DNA of 64,000 bases from Streptomyces poonensis (GTDB lineage Bacteria > Actinomycetota > Actinomycetes > Streptomycetales > Streptomycetaceae), in assembly GCF_014650915.1 (NCBI RefSeq), contig NZ_BMVW01000001.1:868001-932000 (forward strand). The letters are read 5' to 3'. Below the pieces are notes generated by a model that saw only the letters and a list, made by a program, of their open reading frames with translations, was not told where the DNA came from and made no database searches. Positions 22,462-31,257 of this stretch are shown piece after piece. Made by a program: the position numbers and the translations under genes. Each line of letters begins with the position of its first letter. The stretch's first letter is position 1.

Positions 22462-23804
22462 TGCCCCGTACCACCCAGATCTTCTGTGTCTCCACGCTGT
22501 ACGGCGCCGCCACCGTGGCCGCCGCGCTCGACTCCGACTGCTTCGCCGAGGCGGACCGCCGGCTGCTGCTGGTGTGCAACAACGCCGCGACCCCGGAGAC
22601 CACTCCGGCCGTCGACGAGATGCCGGGCTTCGCGCCGCTGCGCGACCACTTCGACGGCGTGCTCTCGTACAACGAGGCCATCAGCCCCTTCCACCCCGGT
22701 TCCTGGTCGCCGCGCGCCGACGATCTGCCGCTGTTCGAGCGGTATCTGCGGCGGCTGTGGGGCCTGGGCGACGACCGGGTGACGCTGGTCCTGGAGTCGA
22801 TCCAGGTCAACCCGTCGCTGGCGCTGGCCCAGGTGTTCACCGGCGCCCCCGTCGACGTCTACGCCGACGGGCTGATGAGCTACGGCCCCACCCGCAGCAA
22901 GCTCGACCCGCTGGTCGGCACGCGCGTACGGCGGCTGCTCCACCTGGACCTGGTGCCGGGGCTGAAGCCGATGCTGCTCACCGAGTTCGGCGTACCGGCG
23001 CAGCTGGTGCCGGCACAGGCCTTCCTGAAGGTGCTCAGCGGCCTCACCGGCGCGTCCGGTGAGCTGCCGGCGGTGCCGCAGGACGCGGCGCTCCTGCTCG
23101 GGCAGTACCTGTCCGCGCTGAACATCCTCTCCCCGGCCGAGGAGGAGGAACTGCACGTCCGGATGGTGCGGGGCGCCGTCGCACGCGGCCATCGCTCCGT
23201 CGTGTTCAAGCCGCACCCCACCGCCCCGGCCCGGTACAGCCGCGCCCTGGAGACCGAGGCCGAGAAGCTCGGCGTCGACCTGACCGTCCTCGACTCGCCC
23301 CTGCTCGCCGAGGTGCTGTTCGAGAAGGCACCGCCCGCGCTGGTCGTCGGCTGCTTCTCGACCGCGCTGTTCACCGCGTCCGCGTTCTACGGCCTGCCGG
23401 TCGCCCGTATCGGCACCGAGGAGCTGCTGGAGCGGCTCACGCCGTACCAGAACAGCAACCGCGTCCCGGTCACCCTCGCCGATGTGCTGCTGCCCGCCCT
23501 GGAGGACGGACAGAGCGACGGGCAGAGCGGCGAGGCCCTCCCGGACGGGCTGCTGGGCGAGCTGGTCACGACGGTCGGCTTCACCATGCAGCCGCAGGTC
23601 TACCCGAAGCTGCGCCCGGTGGCGGAGCGGTTCCTCGCCGAGCACTTCGGACCCCGTACGCAGCGCTACTTCAAGCGCCGCCGCCTGACCTCCCTGGGTC
23701 TGCCCGGCGGTATCCCGCAGCGGCTGGCCTTCCTGCCCCACAACTCCACGGCCCGCCGGATGGTCCGCCGGGCGCGGGCGCTGAAGAAGGCGGTCAAACG
23801 CTGA
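22461..23804 (+). CDS. Polysialyltransferase-family (PF07388-like) protein, copy 1
   Basis: The 447-residue protein opens RTTQIFCVSTLYGAATVAAA and LLLVCNNAATPETTPAVDEM, as in the alpha-2,8-polysialyltransferase (POLYST) family. It has the bacterial sialyltransferase marks YADGLMSYGPTRS near residue 133 (equivalent of D/E-D/E-G), VFKPHPTAPARYS near 248 (HP motif) and VVGCFSTALFTASAFYG near 295 (late Ser-Thr donor motif). It has no signal peptide, so it acts on the cytoplasmic face on CMP-activated sugar and a lipid-linked or growing acceptor. Strong similarity to 28718-30082 shows that the GT2-polyST pair is duplicated. Whether it polymerises or adds single residues is unknown. Confidence 0.85.
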   Translation: MPRTTQIFCVSTLYGAATVAAALDSDCFAEADRRLLLVCNNAATPETTPAVDEMPGFAPLRDHFDGVLSYNEAISPFHPGSWSPRADDLPLFERYLRRLWGLGDDRVTLVLESIQVNPSLALAQVFTGAPVDVYADGLMSYGPTRSKLDPLVGTRVRRLLHLDLVPGLKPMLLTEFGVPAQLVPAQAFLKVLSGLTGASGELPAVPQDAALLLGQYLSALNILSPAEEEELHVRMVRGAVARGHRSVVFKPHPTAPARYSRALETEAEKLGVDLTVLDSPLLAEVLFEKAPPALVVGCFSTALFTASAFYGLPVARIGTEELLERLTPYQNSNRVPVTLADVLLPALEDGQSDGQSGEALPDGLLGELVTTVGFTMQPQVYPKLRPVAERFLAEHFGPRTQRYFKRRRLTSLGLPGGIPQRLAFLPHNSTARRMVRRARALKKAVKR

Positions 23805-23850
23805 GGGCGGCGGCCGAACACTGACCACGGCGGCCGAACACTGACGACGG
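23791..23850. repeat. 20-nt tandem repeats spanning the stop codon region
   Basis: Two 20-nt units (cggccgaacactgaccacgg at 23811-23830 and a one-mismatch copy at 23831-23850) follow a degenerate third (23791-23810, 14 of 20 identical) that contains the last codons and TGA of the polysialyltransferase-like gene. Each copy repeats a TGA-containing segment, so the array looks like expansion of the gene's own 3' end. Confidence 0.7.
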
Positions 23851-24017
23851 TACGACGGTGACGGGTGGGCCACCCGGGAGGGGTTGCGGAACGTGGCCCG
23901 CCCCACCGGGCCGACCGGTACCCGAGCCGGAGTGTTCACCCAGCATGCACCGCGCGGCCACCTGCGATCACTCGCGTTGGGGCACATTCGTCCTTCGATC
24001 GGAGGACGGTGGACGGC

Positions 24018-25274
24018 ATGACGAACCCCCTGGCGGGACTGTTCAAGGCACGGCAGAGAGAGGCCGCCAGGCAGGACCTGTTCGCCCGGAGCATGCGCCG
24101 GTGCGGGGAGTACCTCGCGGCGCACGGCGACCGGCCCACTCCCCGGCAGGCCCGGCTCACGCAGGCGATCGGCGTCCTGGCCACGTCCCTGGATGCGGCC
24201 GACGAGGACCCCTTCGACGCCCTGCTCCAGGTCGGTGAGCGCGCCCTGGAGGCCGGCGGGCAGAGCGAACTGGACCTCGCCCTGAGCCTCGCCGAGACGT
24301 CGACCGGGATCCGCCGGCAGTCCAAGGGCGCCTGGCGGCTGCGCGGCCTGGCCCTGGACGGGCTCGGCCGCGGCGACGAAGCCCTGGAGTGCTACGAGCG
24401 CTACCTGACGCTGTCGCAGGCCGGCGCCGCGGCGCCGAAGGTGGTCCGCAGGACGGACACCCTGCGACGCCGGCGGGCCTGCCTCGACGCGGCCGTCGCG
24501 CTCTTCCCCCAGGCCGCCTCCCCGCTGCGCGACCTGCTCGGCCGGCCCACCGAGAGCACGGCGCCGGAGTTCGCCTCCTATGTACGGGCACGGGTGGCCG
24601 AGCACGGCCCGGGTGATGCCAGGGTGCGGCGCCTGCTGGAGCTGTACGGCAGCTACCGGAGGCTCGTCGAGCGGGACGCGACGCCCGACGCGCTGATCGG
24701 CACGACCGCCCCGATCGGCGTCGGCGGTCTGCGCGGCCTCGTCGCGGGGCGGACGGTGTGCCTGGTGTCGGGTGCCGAGGAGGTCGCCGCGAGCGGGCTG
24801 GGCGCCGAGATCGACCGCTATGACCTGGTGGTGCGCTGCGACTCCTTCCGTATCCGCGCGGAGGGCACCGGCGAGCGCACCGACCTGCACGCCGTCTCGC
24901 TGCGGGGCGACACCCCGTGGGACGGTCCCGCCTGGACGCGGCCGGCCGGGACCCGGCTCGTGTTCGGCGACCCGGCGGCGGGGTGGCGCCGCGCCCTGCG
25001 GGAGCGGCTCGTGCCCGGAGCGCAGAAGCACGTCGGCGACGCCTCCCTCCGCCGGCCCCTGCACGACCCCGCGCTGCTGGGCGAGGGCGGCTGGGAGAAG
25101 GGGACCACCACCGCCTTCACCGCCCTCCGGCTGCTGGACTTCCTGGATGTCAGCCCCCGCCTGGACCTCATCGGCTTCGGCCTGCCCGGCCGGCTGAGAC
25201 CGAGAGAGGCCGAGTGGGTCATGGACCGCGCGACGCACGTCGACGACAGCAAGATGAGGATCGCCCTGCGATGA
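24018..25274 (+). CDS. GT29-like (eukaryotic-type sialyltransferase motif) protein with helical N-terminus
   Basis: The 418-residue protein has a TPR-like helical N-terminal half (residues about 60-220; WRLRGLALDGLGRGDEALEC). Its C-terminal half resembles GT29 sialyltransferases. At 245-275, VCLVSGAEEVAASGLGAEID, then RYDLVVRCDSF, follows the sialylmotif L pattern (G...L..S..G..ID..D.VVR.N.F). At 359-388, KGTTTAFTALRLLDFL, then DLIGFG, follows motif S (TG...A...L......YGFG). A late His (THVDDSK) could stand for the VS motif. ATG at 24018 is behind GGAGGAC. It overlaps the next gene by ATGA. With neuA/neuB nearby, transfer from a CMP-nonulosonate is the best guess, but the fold call rests on motifs only. 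Confidence 0.72.
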   Translation: MTNPLAGLFKARQREAARQDLFARSMRRCGEYLAAHGDRPTPRQARLTQAIGVLATSLDAADEDPFDALLQVGERALEAGGQSELDLALSLAETSTGIRRQSKGAWRLRGLALDGLGRGDEALECYERYLTLSQAGAAAPKVVRRTDTLRRRRACLDAAVALFPQAASPLRDLLGRPTESTAPEFASYVRARVAEHGPGDARVRRLLELYGSYRRLVERDATPDALIGTTAPIGVGGLRGLVAGRTVCLVSGAEEVAASGLGAEIDRYDLVVRCDSFRIRAEGTGERTDLHAVSLRGDTPWDGPAWTRPAGTRLVFGDPAAGWRRALRERLVPGAQKHVGDASLRRPLHDPALLGEGGWEKGTTTAFTALRLLDFLDVSPRLDLIGFGLPGRLRPREAEWVMDRATHVDDSKMRIALR

Positions 25275-27625
25275 CCCGCTCCTCCGTCTCCTCCGCTCCC
25301 TCCGCCTCCTCCGCGGACGACCGCAGAACCGTCACCGGCAAGCGCCGGATCGCCTTCGCCGTCCACACCGACGAAGCCCGTCTGCCGGGTCTGCCCACGC
25401 TGCTGCGCAGCCTCGCGCTGACCAACCCCGGCGTGTGCGAGGACTTCGTGGTCCTGCACCCCGGACTGGCCGACTCCGCGTTCGACGCGCTGCGCCGGCT
25501 GCACCCGCGCATCGTCACGCGCCGCGCCGACAGCCGCATGGACGTCTTCCGGCTGGAGGGCTACGACACGGTCATCGCCCTCACCCCCGCCATGGTCGTG
25601 CTGGGGGACATCGGCGAACTGCTGCGGATGCGCCGCGGTGTGGGCGCGGTCCCCCAGCTGGTGTGCGGCAGCGGGGGTGCGGAGCGGCGCGCCGTCCTGC
25701 CGGAGGGTCTGCTCGTCATCCAGCGCGCCGACGCGGACGACGCCGTGACGAAACGGTTCGCCCGTCTCACCGGCGACGACGACCCGGCCCTGGCGCACGA
25801 CGGCGACCCAGGCGCGGTGCTCGCCGGCGACCCGGGCACGACACCCGCCGACGGCCTGATCCCGGTCGACGCGCGGTACGACTTCCTCACCCGCCGGCTG
25901 CACGACGACACGCCGGTCCCCGCCAACGTCGCCGTCCTGCACTTCACCGGCCCCGCCGACGCGCCCGGATACGGCCCGGCGGCCGAGGCGCGGCGCCGCT
26001 TCGAGATGAGCGACGAGGACTTCTGGGCCGCCTACTGCGCCCTGCCCGGCGGCAAGCACGCCGACCTCCTGGCGCACTGCGCGCCGCCCCTGCTGGAGAG
26101 GCGCCCCTCCCTGGGTCTGGCCCGTACGGTCGCCGACGTGTACCGCAGGCAGGGCCGTTACGACGAGGCCGTCGACGTACTGGCCCCGGTCGTGGCCGAC
26201 CGGCTGGACGCGCCGCGGTGCCAGGAGACGCTCGGCCTCTGCCTGATGGCACTGTCGCGCTACGACGAGGCCGAGGCGCATCTGCTGCTGGCGGGGGCGT
26301 CACCCGACGTCGCGCCCCGCGCCTTCGCCCAGCTCGCCCGTCTGGCCTGGCTGTGCGGACGCGAGGAGGACGCGCACGCGTACGCCCGCGAGGGCCTGGC
26401 CGCCGACCCCACCGACGCCGGGTGCCATGCCTGGTACGTCCGCACTCGTCCCAACGGCCCGGACAGCACGAACAGCCCGGCCGACCGGGACGGCCCGAAC
26501 GGCCCGGACGGCCCGGATACGCGGAAGCCGGCCGCTCCCGCGGAGCAGCTGGCGCACGTGGCCCTGTTCGCGGAGGGCCAGGAGAACGCGGGCGACAAGG
26601 TGCTGCCCGAGGCCGTGCGCATGTGCTTCGGCACCGACACCGGTCCGCGCCGCTGGTATCAGCAGCCGGTGCACCGGCTGGTCGACGAGGCGGCGCTGGA
26701 GCGGCTGAACGCGCGGCGCGGGGTGATCGTGGGCGGGGGCGGGCTCTTCCTGCCGGACACCTCGCCCAACGGCAACAGCCACTGGCAGTGGAACATCCCG
26801 GACGACGTCCTGGCCCGGATCAGCGTGCCCCTGGCGGTGTTCGCCGTCGGCTACAACGTGTTCGACGGACAGCTCTACCGCCGTGAGCGGTTCGCCGGGA
26901 GCCTGCGGGCGCTCGTCGAACGGTCGGCGTTCTTCGGGCTCCGCAACCACGGCTCGATCGAGCGGGTCCGCGAGCTGCTCCCCCGTGAACTGCGCGACCG
27001 GGTGCGCTACCAGCCGTGCCCGACCACGGTGGCACGGCACCTCGTCCCCGGCTGGACCGACCCGGCCGAGCGGTCCGGCACCGTCCTGGTCAACTGCGCC
27101 TACGACCGGGAGGGGCTGCGCTTCGGCCACGACTACGGCCACTTCCTCGCCCAGATGGCCGTCGCGCTGCGGAGGCTGCGGGACCGGGCCGACGTACGGT
27201 ACGCGGCCCACATGCCCGCCGACGAGAGGTTCGTGCACGACCTGCGCCGGGAGCACGGCCTCACGCTGCCCGTCGAGCAGCTCTACGACATGTCGAACGA
27301 CGGCATCCGCGACCTGTACCGCCGTGCGCTGCTGGTGATGGGGATGCGCGGGCACGCGGGAATGATCCCCTTCGGCTGCGGGACCCCGATCCTCAGCCTC
27401 GTCTCCCATCCGAAGCTCGCCTATTTCCTGTCCGACATCGGCCACCGGGAATGGGGACTGTCCGTGCACGACCGGGACCTGGGCCACCGGCTCGCGGAAC
27501 GGGCGGCCGCGGTTCTCGACGACCACGCGGCCGCCGTGGCGGACGTGTACGACGCCCAGGATTTCCTGTGGAGGACCACCCGGTCGAACCTCGACGAGCT
27601 CGGGATAATCCTCGGCCGGGCATGA
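25271..27625 (+). CDS. Three-part fusion: GT8-like, TPR and polysaccharide pyruvyl transferase
   Basis: This 784-residue protein has three parts. Residues about 25-250 look like a GT-A/GT8-type transferase (IAFAVHTDEARLPGLPTLLR, GYDTVIALTPAMVVLGDIGE, VPANVAVLHFTG). Residues about 270-390 form TPR-like helical pairs (GRYDEAVDVLAPVVAD, SRYDEAEAHLLLA). After a low-complexity Asn-Gly-Pro-Asp linker, residues about 425-784 are a PF04230 pyruvyl transferase: GQENAGDKVLPEAVRMCFG, GVIVGGGGLFLPDTSPNG, FAVGYNVFDG, MRGHAGMIPFGCGTPILSLV. It could add a sugar and a pyruvate ketal, a known decoration of actinobacterial wall glycopolymers. ATG at 25271 overlaps the upstream stop (ATGA). Confidence 0.82.
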   Translation: MTRSSVSSAPSASSADDRRTVTGKRRIAFAVHTDEARLPGLPTLLRSLALTNPGVCEDFVVLHPGLADSAFDALRRLHPRIVTRRADSRMDVFRLEGYDTVIALTPAMVVLGDIGELLRMRRGVGAVPQLVCGSGGAERRAVLPEGLLVIQRADADDAVTKRFARLTGDDDPALAHDGDPGAVLAGDPGTTPADGLIPVDARYDFLTRRLHDDTPVPANVAVLHFTGPADAPGYGPAAEARRRFEMSDEDFWAAYCALPGGKHADLLAHCAPPLLERRPSLGLARTVADVYRRQGRYDEAVDVLAPVVADRLDAPRCQETLGLCLMALSRYDEAEAHLLLAGASPDVAPRAFAQLARLAWLCGREEDAHAYAREGLAADPTDAGCHAWYVRTRPNGPDSTNSPADRDGPNGPDGPDTRKPAAPAEQLAHVALFAEGQENAGDKVLPEAVRMCFGTDTGPRRWYQQPVHRLVDEAALERLNARRGVIVGGGGLFLPDTSPNGNSHWQWNIPDDVLARISVPLAVFAVGYNVFDGQLYRRERFAGSLRALVERSAFFGLRNHGSIERVRELLPRELRDRVRYQPCPTTVARHLVPGWTDPAERSGTVLVNCAYDREGLRFGHDYGHFLAQMAVALRRLRDRADVRYAAHMPADERFVHDLRREHGLTLPVEQLYDMSNDGIRDLYRRALLVMGMRGHAGMIPFGCGTPILSLVSHPKLAYFLSDIGHREWGLSVHDRDLGHRLAERAAAVLDDHAAAVADVYDAQDFLWRTTRSNLDELGIILGRA

Positions 27626-27747
27626 GACGTCAGGAATTCACCTTTAGCGCGAACAGAGTTCACCGTTCCGCATCCCGGACGACACCGTTTCTCAAAGGAG
27701 ACAGCTAGCCTGTTCTAATCTCAACCTCCGATACGTGAGAGGCCCGC

Positions 27748-28713
27748 GTGCCCAGACTGTCCGTTGTGGTTCCCATGCACAATGTGGGGGCCTTCGCCGA
27801 AACCACTCTGCGAAGTCTCGCCAACAACGCGGACCCCGAATTCGAGTTCGTGATCGTCGACGACTGTTCCACGGACTCGACGCCCTGGTCGATCGACCGC
27901 TGGGCGGAGAAACTCCCCCGCGCCAAGGTGATCCGGCACGAGCGGAACGTGGGCATCGCACACGCCCGCAACAGCGGTATCGACGCGGCCGAGGGCGACT
28001 TCATCACGTTCCTCGACGGCGACGACTGGTACGCCCCGGGGCATCTGGCCGAACTGGTGGCCACCGTGGAGGAGTTGGGCTGCGACTTCGCCCGCAATGA
28101 CCACGTCCAGGCCACCGGTACCCAGCGGGTGATCCGGCGGCCCGCGGCCCCGGTGCGCAACGCCGTGATGGACCCCCGCGACGGCATAGCGCCCGCCGAC
28201 ATGGAGACGATGGTCGACTACCCCTTCGTCTGGGCCGGGATCTACCGCCGGCACCTGTTCGACGACGGCGGCATGCGCTTCGCGACCGAACTGCGCACGG
28301 CCGAGGACCGGTTGTGGATCTGGCGTCTGCATCTGAAGGCCAGGACGTACGCGTCCCTCGATCTGCACGGGGTGTTCTACCGGCGCGGAGTCGCGACCTC
28401 GCTCACCCAGATCAAGGACGACCGTCAGCTGGATTTCATTCCGGCGTACGACGCGCTGCTGGAGGACGTACGGAACGACCCGGAGAGTGAACGTTTCCTC
28501 ATCAAGGCCGTGCGCACCTACTGCGCCATGATCGCCTTCCACATCGGCAAGGCGAACGAGTACGAGCCCGCAGCGGCCCAGCGGCTGCGGCATGAGGCGC
28601 GCGCCGCGCTCCACCGCATGCCCCAGCGAGAGCTCGAGACGACCCTCAAGACCATCGACGCGAAGAGGAGCAGGTTGCTCAGCCGCCTGCGCGACGGGCG
28701 GAAGGTTGCCTGA
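27748..28713 (+). CDS. GT2 family glycosyltransferase, module copy 2
   Basis: This 321-residue paralog of the 21475-22461 product is collinear over its whole length: RLSVVVPMHNVGAFAETTLR, FVIVDDCSTDSTPWSIDRWA, GIAHARNSGIDAAEGDFITF, LDGDDWYAPGHLAELVATVE, TAEDRLWIWRLHLKARTYAS, VFYRRGVATSLTQIKDD. GTG at 27748 is preceded by GAGAGG. The 122-bp gap upstream, with a TAGCCT box, suggests its own promoter. It is followed after 4 bp by the second polysialyltransferase-like gene, repeating the order of the first module. Confidence 0.93.
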   Translation: MPRLSVVVPMHNVGAFAETTLRSLANNADPEFEFVIVDDCSTDSTPWSIDRWAEKLPRAKVIRHERNVGIAHARNSGIDAAEGDFITFLDGDDWYAPGHLAELVATVEELGCDFARNDHVQATGTQRVIRRPAAPVRNAVMDPRDGIAPADMETMVDYPFVWAGIYRRHLFDDGGMRFATELRTAEDRLWIWRLHLKARTYASLDLHGVFYRRGVATSLTQIKDDRQLDFIPAYDALLEDVRNDPESERFLIKAVRTYCAMIAFHIGKANEYEPAAAQRLRHEARAALHRMPQRELETTLKTIDAKRSRLLSRLRDGRKVA

Positions 28714-28717
28714 GTCC

Positions 28718-30082
28718 ATGCCCCGCAGAACCCAGATATTCCAGGTCTCGACCCTGTACGGAGCGGCCACCGTCGCCGCGGCGCTCGAAGCCGGCCTGTT
28801 CGGGCCGCGCCCCGATGCCCGGCGCATCCTGCTGGTCTGCAACAACGCCGCCGTACCGGAGGCCGCGCTGCGCCTGGACGAGATGCACGGTTACGAGCGC
28901 ATCGCCGGCCGGTTCGACTCGGTGATCAGCTGGAACGAGGAGATACGGCCGTTCCACCCGAGCGTCTGGGGCCCGAGGGGGAACGACACCGCGCTCTGGC
29001 AGAAGGCGTTCCGGCTCGCCTGGGGCATCGGCGAACGGGACCTGGTCGACCTGGCCGTCGAGTCGATCCAGGTCAACCCGGGCCGCGCGCTGGCGGCCAT
29101 CTTCTCCGAGGCCGCCGTCCATGTGTACGCCGACGGACTGATGAGCTACGGCCCGACCCGGGACAGGCTGCCGCAGACCATGGCCAGCCGTATCGCGCGG
29201 CTGCTCCACCTCGACCTGATCCCCGGTCTGAAGCCGCTGCTCCTGTCCGAGTACGGCGTCCGGCCCGAGATCGTCCCGGACGAGGCGTTCCGCGAGGTGC
29301 TCGACGAGATCTCCCAGGACGCGGCGGACGACCCACGGCTAGCACCCGTCCTGGCGGAGAGGCCGACGGCCGTGCTGCTGGGCCAGTACCTGGCGGCCAT
29401 CAACATCCTGAGCGAGCGGGAGGAGGAGGACCTCCACGTCCGTATGCTCACCGGGGCCGCGCGCGCCGGTCACCGGTCCGTGGTCTTCAAGCCCCACCCC
29501 ACGGCCCCCGCCGGCTACTCGGCCGCGCTGAGCAAGGCGGCGGCGGAGGCGGGTGTCCGGCTCACCGTGCTGGACGCGCCCCTGCTGGCCGAGACGCTCT
29601 ACCGGCACTGCGCCCCGGAACTCGTCGTCGGCTGTTTCTCCACGGCCATGGTGACCGCCTCCGCCTACTACGACGTGCCCGTCGCCCGGGTGGGGACCGG
29701 CCTGGTGATGCGGAACCTGAAGCCCTACCCGAACAGCAACCGCATACCGCTGGCGATCGTCGACCACCTGGTGCCCGACCTGGAGCGCGGCCAGCGCCCG
29801 GCCCTCGTCGGCGCGGCCCCGGAGTCGCTGTCATCGCTGGTCCGGGCGATCGGTTTCTGCATGCAGCCCACGTCGTACGCGAACCTGCGGGAGTCGACGG
29901 TGACCTGGCTGCGGAACCACCTGGCCGACAGCCCCGCCTACTACTTCCCCGAGCTGCGGCTGGCCGAGCTGGACCTGCCCGGCAGCCGCCCGCGGGCACG
30001 CGCGGAGTTCAAGGTGCGGCGTGCGCGGCAGGCGGGGCGCGCGGCGGTACGCGCGGCGATACGCCGCGGCACCGGGAAGTGA
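28718..30082 (+). CDS. Polysialyltransferase-family (PF07388-like) protein, copy 2
   Basis: The 454-residue paralog of 22461-23804 keeps the same landmarks: RTQIFQVSTLYGAATVAAAL, LLVCNNAAVPEAALRLDEMH, YADGLMSYGPTRDRL near residue 135, VFKPHPTAPAGYSAAL near 257, VVGCFSTAMVTASAYYDVPV near 303. It ends in a basic helix (FKVRRARQAGRAAVRAAIRR), as copy 1 does, possibly for membrane association. ATG at 28718 sits 4 bp after the GT2 stop; an ORF extension to 28592 lies within the GT2 gene and is rejected. The two copies could make different linkages or act in sequence on the same chain. Confidence 0.86.
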   Translation: MPRRTQIFQVSTLYGAATVAAALEAGLFGPRPDARRILLVCNNAAVPEAALRLDEMHGYERIAGRFDSVISWNEEIRPFHPSVWGPRGNDTALWQKAFRLAWGIGERDLVDLAVESIQVNPGRALAAIFSEAAVHVYADGLMSYGPTRDRLPQTMASRIARLLHLDLIPGLKPLLLSEYGVRPEIVPDEAFREVLDEISQDAADDPRLAPVLAERPTAVLLGQYLAAINILSEREEEDLHVRMLTGAARAGHRSVVFKPHPTAPAGYSAALSKAAAEAGVRLTVLDAPLLAETLYRHCAPELVVGCFSTAMVTASAYYDVPVARVGTGLVMRNLKPYPNSNRIPLAIVDHLVPDLERGQRPALVGAAPESLSSLVRAIGFCMQPTSYANLRESTVTWLRNHLADSPAYYFPELRLAELDLPGSRPRARAEFKVRRARQAGRAAVRAAIRRGTGK

Positions 30083-30174
30083 CCCGTCCCGGCTTCTGAC
30101 ACGTGCTGTGGGCAGGGGCCCACTCTTCAACGCCTGCACAACGCCCGCACATCGAGAACCATGGGAGTCCCGCG

Positions 30175-31257
30175 GTGTCGAACGAAACCGCCGTACGTCT
30201 GCCACAGCAGAGAAGCGCCCCCTCCGGGCAGAGCGCCGAACCGCGGGAGCACCGCTTCGACGTCGACCTGATGCGGCTGATCTGTTCCGCCACCGTCATG
30301 CTGGGCCATGTGGGCGCCCAGTTCATCGTCTCGACCGGTAACGACCCGGCGAACGGCGCCGGGTCGTACTGGGCCGGGCATGTGGCCGAGGCGCTCAACC
30401 CGTTCGCCGTCCCCATGTACTTCGCCATCGCCGGGTGGGCGGTGCTGGTCGGCGCTCCCCCGCGGGACAGCGACCGCATGTGGAAGAGACTCGTCCGCAA
30501 CACCGTCCCGATGTTCGCGTGGACGGCGATCTACCTGGTCTGGGCCTGGCTGCGGAACCGCAACGACGAGCCCATGACCGAGCTGGCGGTGGACTCCCTC
30601 TTCGCCTCGGTACAGCCCGCCTACCACCTGTGGTTCATGTACACCTACATCCCGATCATCGCGCTGCTCGCCTTCGCGATGCTGATCAGGGCGGGACAGC
30701 GGCCCTATCGCCTGGGAGCGGTCCTGCTCGGTATCGCGGTCCTGCCGAGTGTGCTGGACACGCTCGCCGAGCTCACGGGCCGGGAAATGCCGTCCGTCGC
30801 CTGGGGATTCGGCACCTACTCGCTGGTCTACGCGGTCGGCGGCGCGCTGCTGTTCGCCCTCCCGGCCAGGTCCGGACGGTGGCGCCTGCCGCTGCTCGTC
30901 GTGCTGCCGCTCACGATGGCCGGCAGCCTCTGGTACAACACGCAGGTCCACTACGTGATGCCCAACGCGCACCTGTTCGTCGCCCTCATGGCCATCTGCG
31001 TACTGCTCCTGATCAGCAGGATCCGCATCCCCGAGAAGCGGCGGCCGCTCCTGAAGAAGCTGGCCGGCGCCGCCCTCGGTGCCTACATGGTGCATGTGCT
31101 GTTCGTCGAGGAGATCGTGCGGCCCCTGGTGTCGCCTGACCTGAGCGGACCGGTGGCGGGGCTGCTGCTGGCCGGTCTCCTGGCCGTCGTCCTGACGCTG
31201 TCGTTCGCCACCAGCCTGCTGTGGGGGAAGCTGAACCTGCGGCGCCTGCTCGGCTGA
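30175..31257 (+). CDS. Acyltransferase family 3 membrane protein, copy 1
   Basis: This 360-residue multi-pass protein of PF01757 (OafA/OatA type without the extracellular SGNH domain) starts its core with FDVDLMRLICSATVMLGHVG, carrying the family's conserved His near residue 43. About ten hydrophobic segments follow, with AYHLWFMYTYIPIIALLAF and ALGAYMVHVLFVEEIVRPL. Members O-acetylate surface sugars at the membrane. GTG at 30175 follows GGGAG at good spacing; the ORF opens earlier at 30103 without a ribosome-binding site. Context implies acylation of the glycopolymer. Confidence 0.88.
   Translation: MSNETAVRLPQQRSAPSGQSAEPREHRFDVDLMRLICSATVMLGHVGAQFIVSTGNDPANGAGSYWAGHVAEALNPFAVPMYFAIAGWAVLVGAPPRDSDRMWKRLVRNTVPMFAWTAIYLVWAWLRNRNDEPMTELAVDSLFASVQPAYHLWFMYTYIPIIALLAFAMLIRAGQRPYRLGAVLLGIAVLPSVLDTLAELTGREMPSVAWGFGTYSLVYAVGGALLFALPARSGRWRLPLLVVLPLTMAGSLWYNTQVHYVMPNAHLFVALMAICVLLLISRIRIPEKRRPLLKKLAGAALGAYMVHVLFVEEIVRPLVSPDLSGPVAGLLLAGLLAVVLTLSFATSLLWGKLNLRRLLG

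Noticed and set aside
22254..25238. 994-residue open frame on the minus strand across the glycopolymer plus arm
   Set aside because: It is antisense to three well-supported genes (polysialyltransferase-like, GT29-like and GT2 end), with Arg/Gly/Gln-rich product and no domains; a third-position GC shadow.
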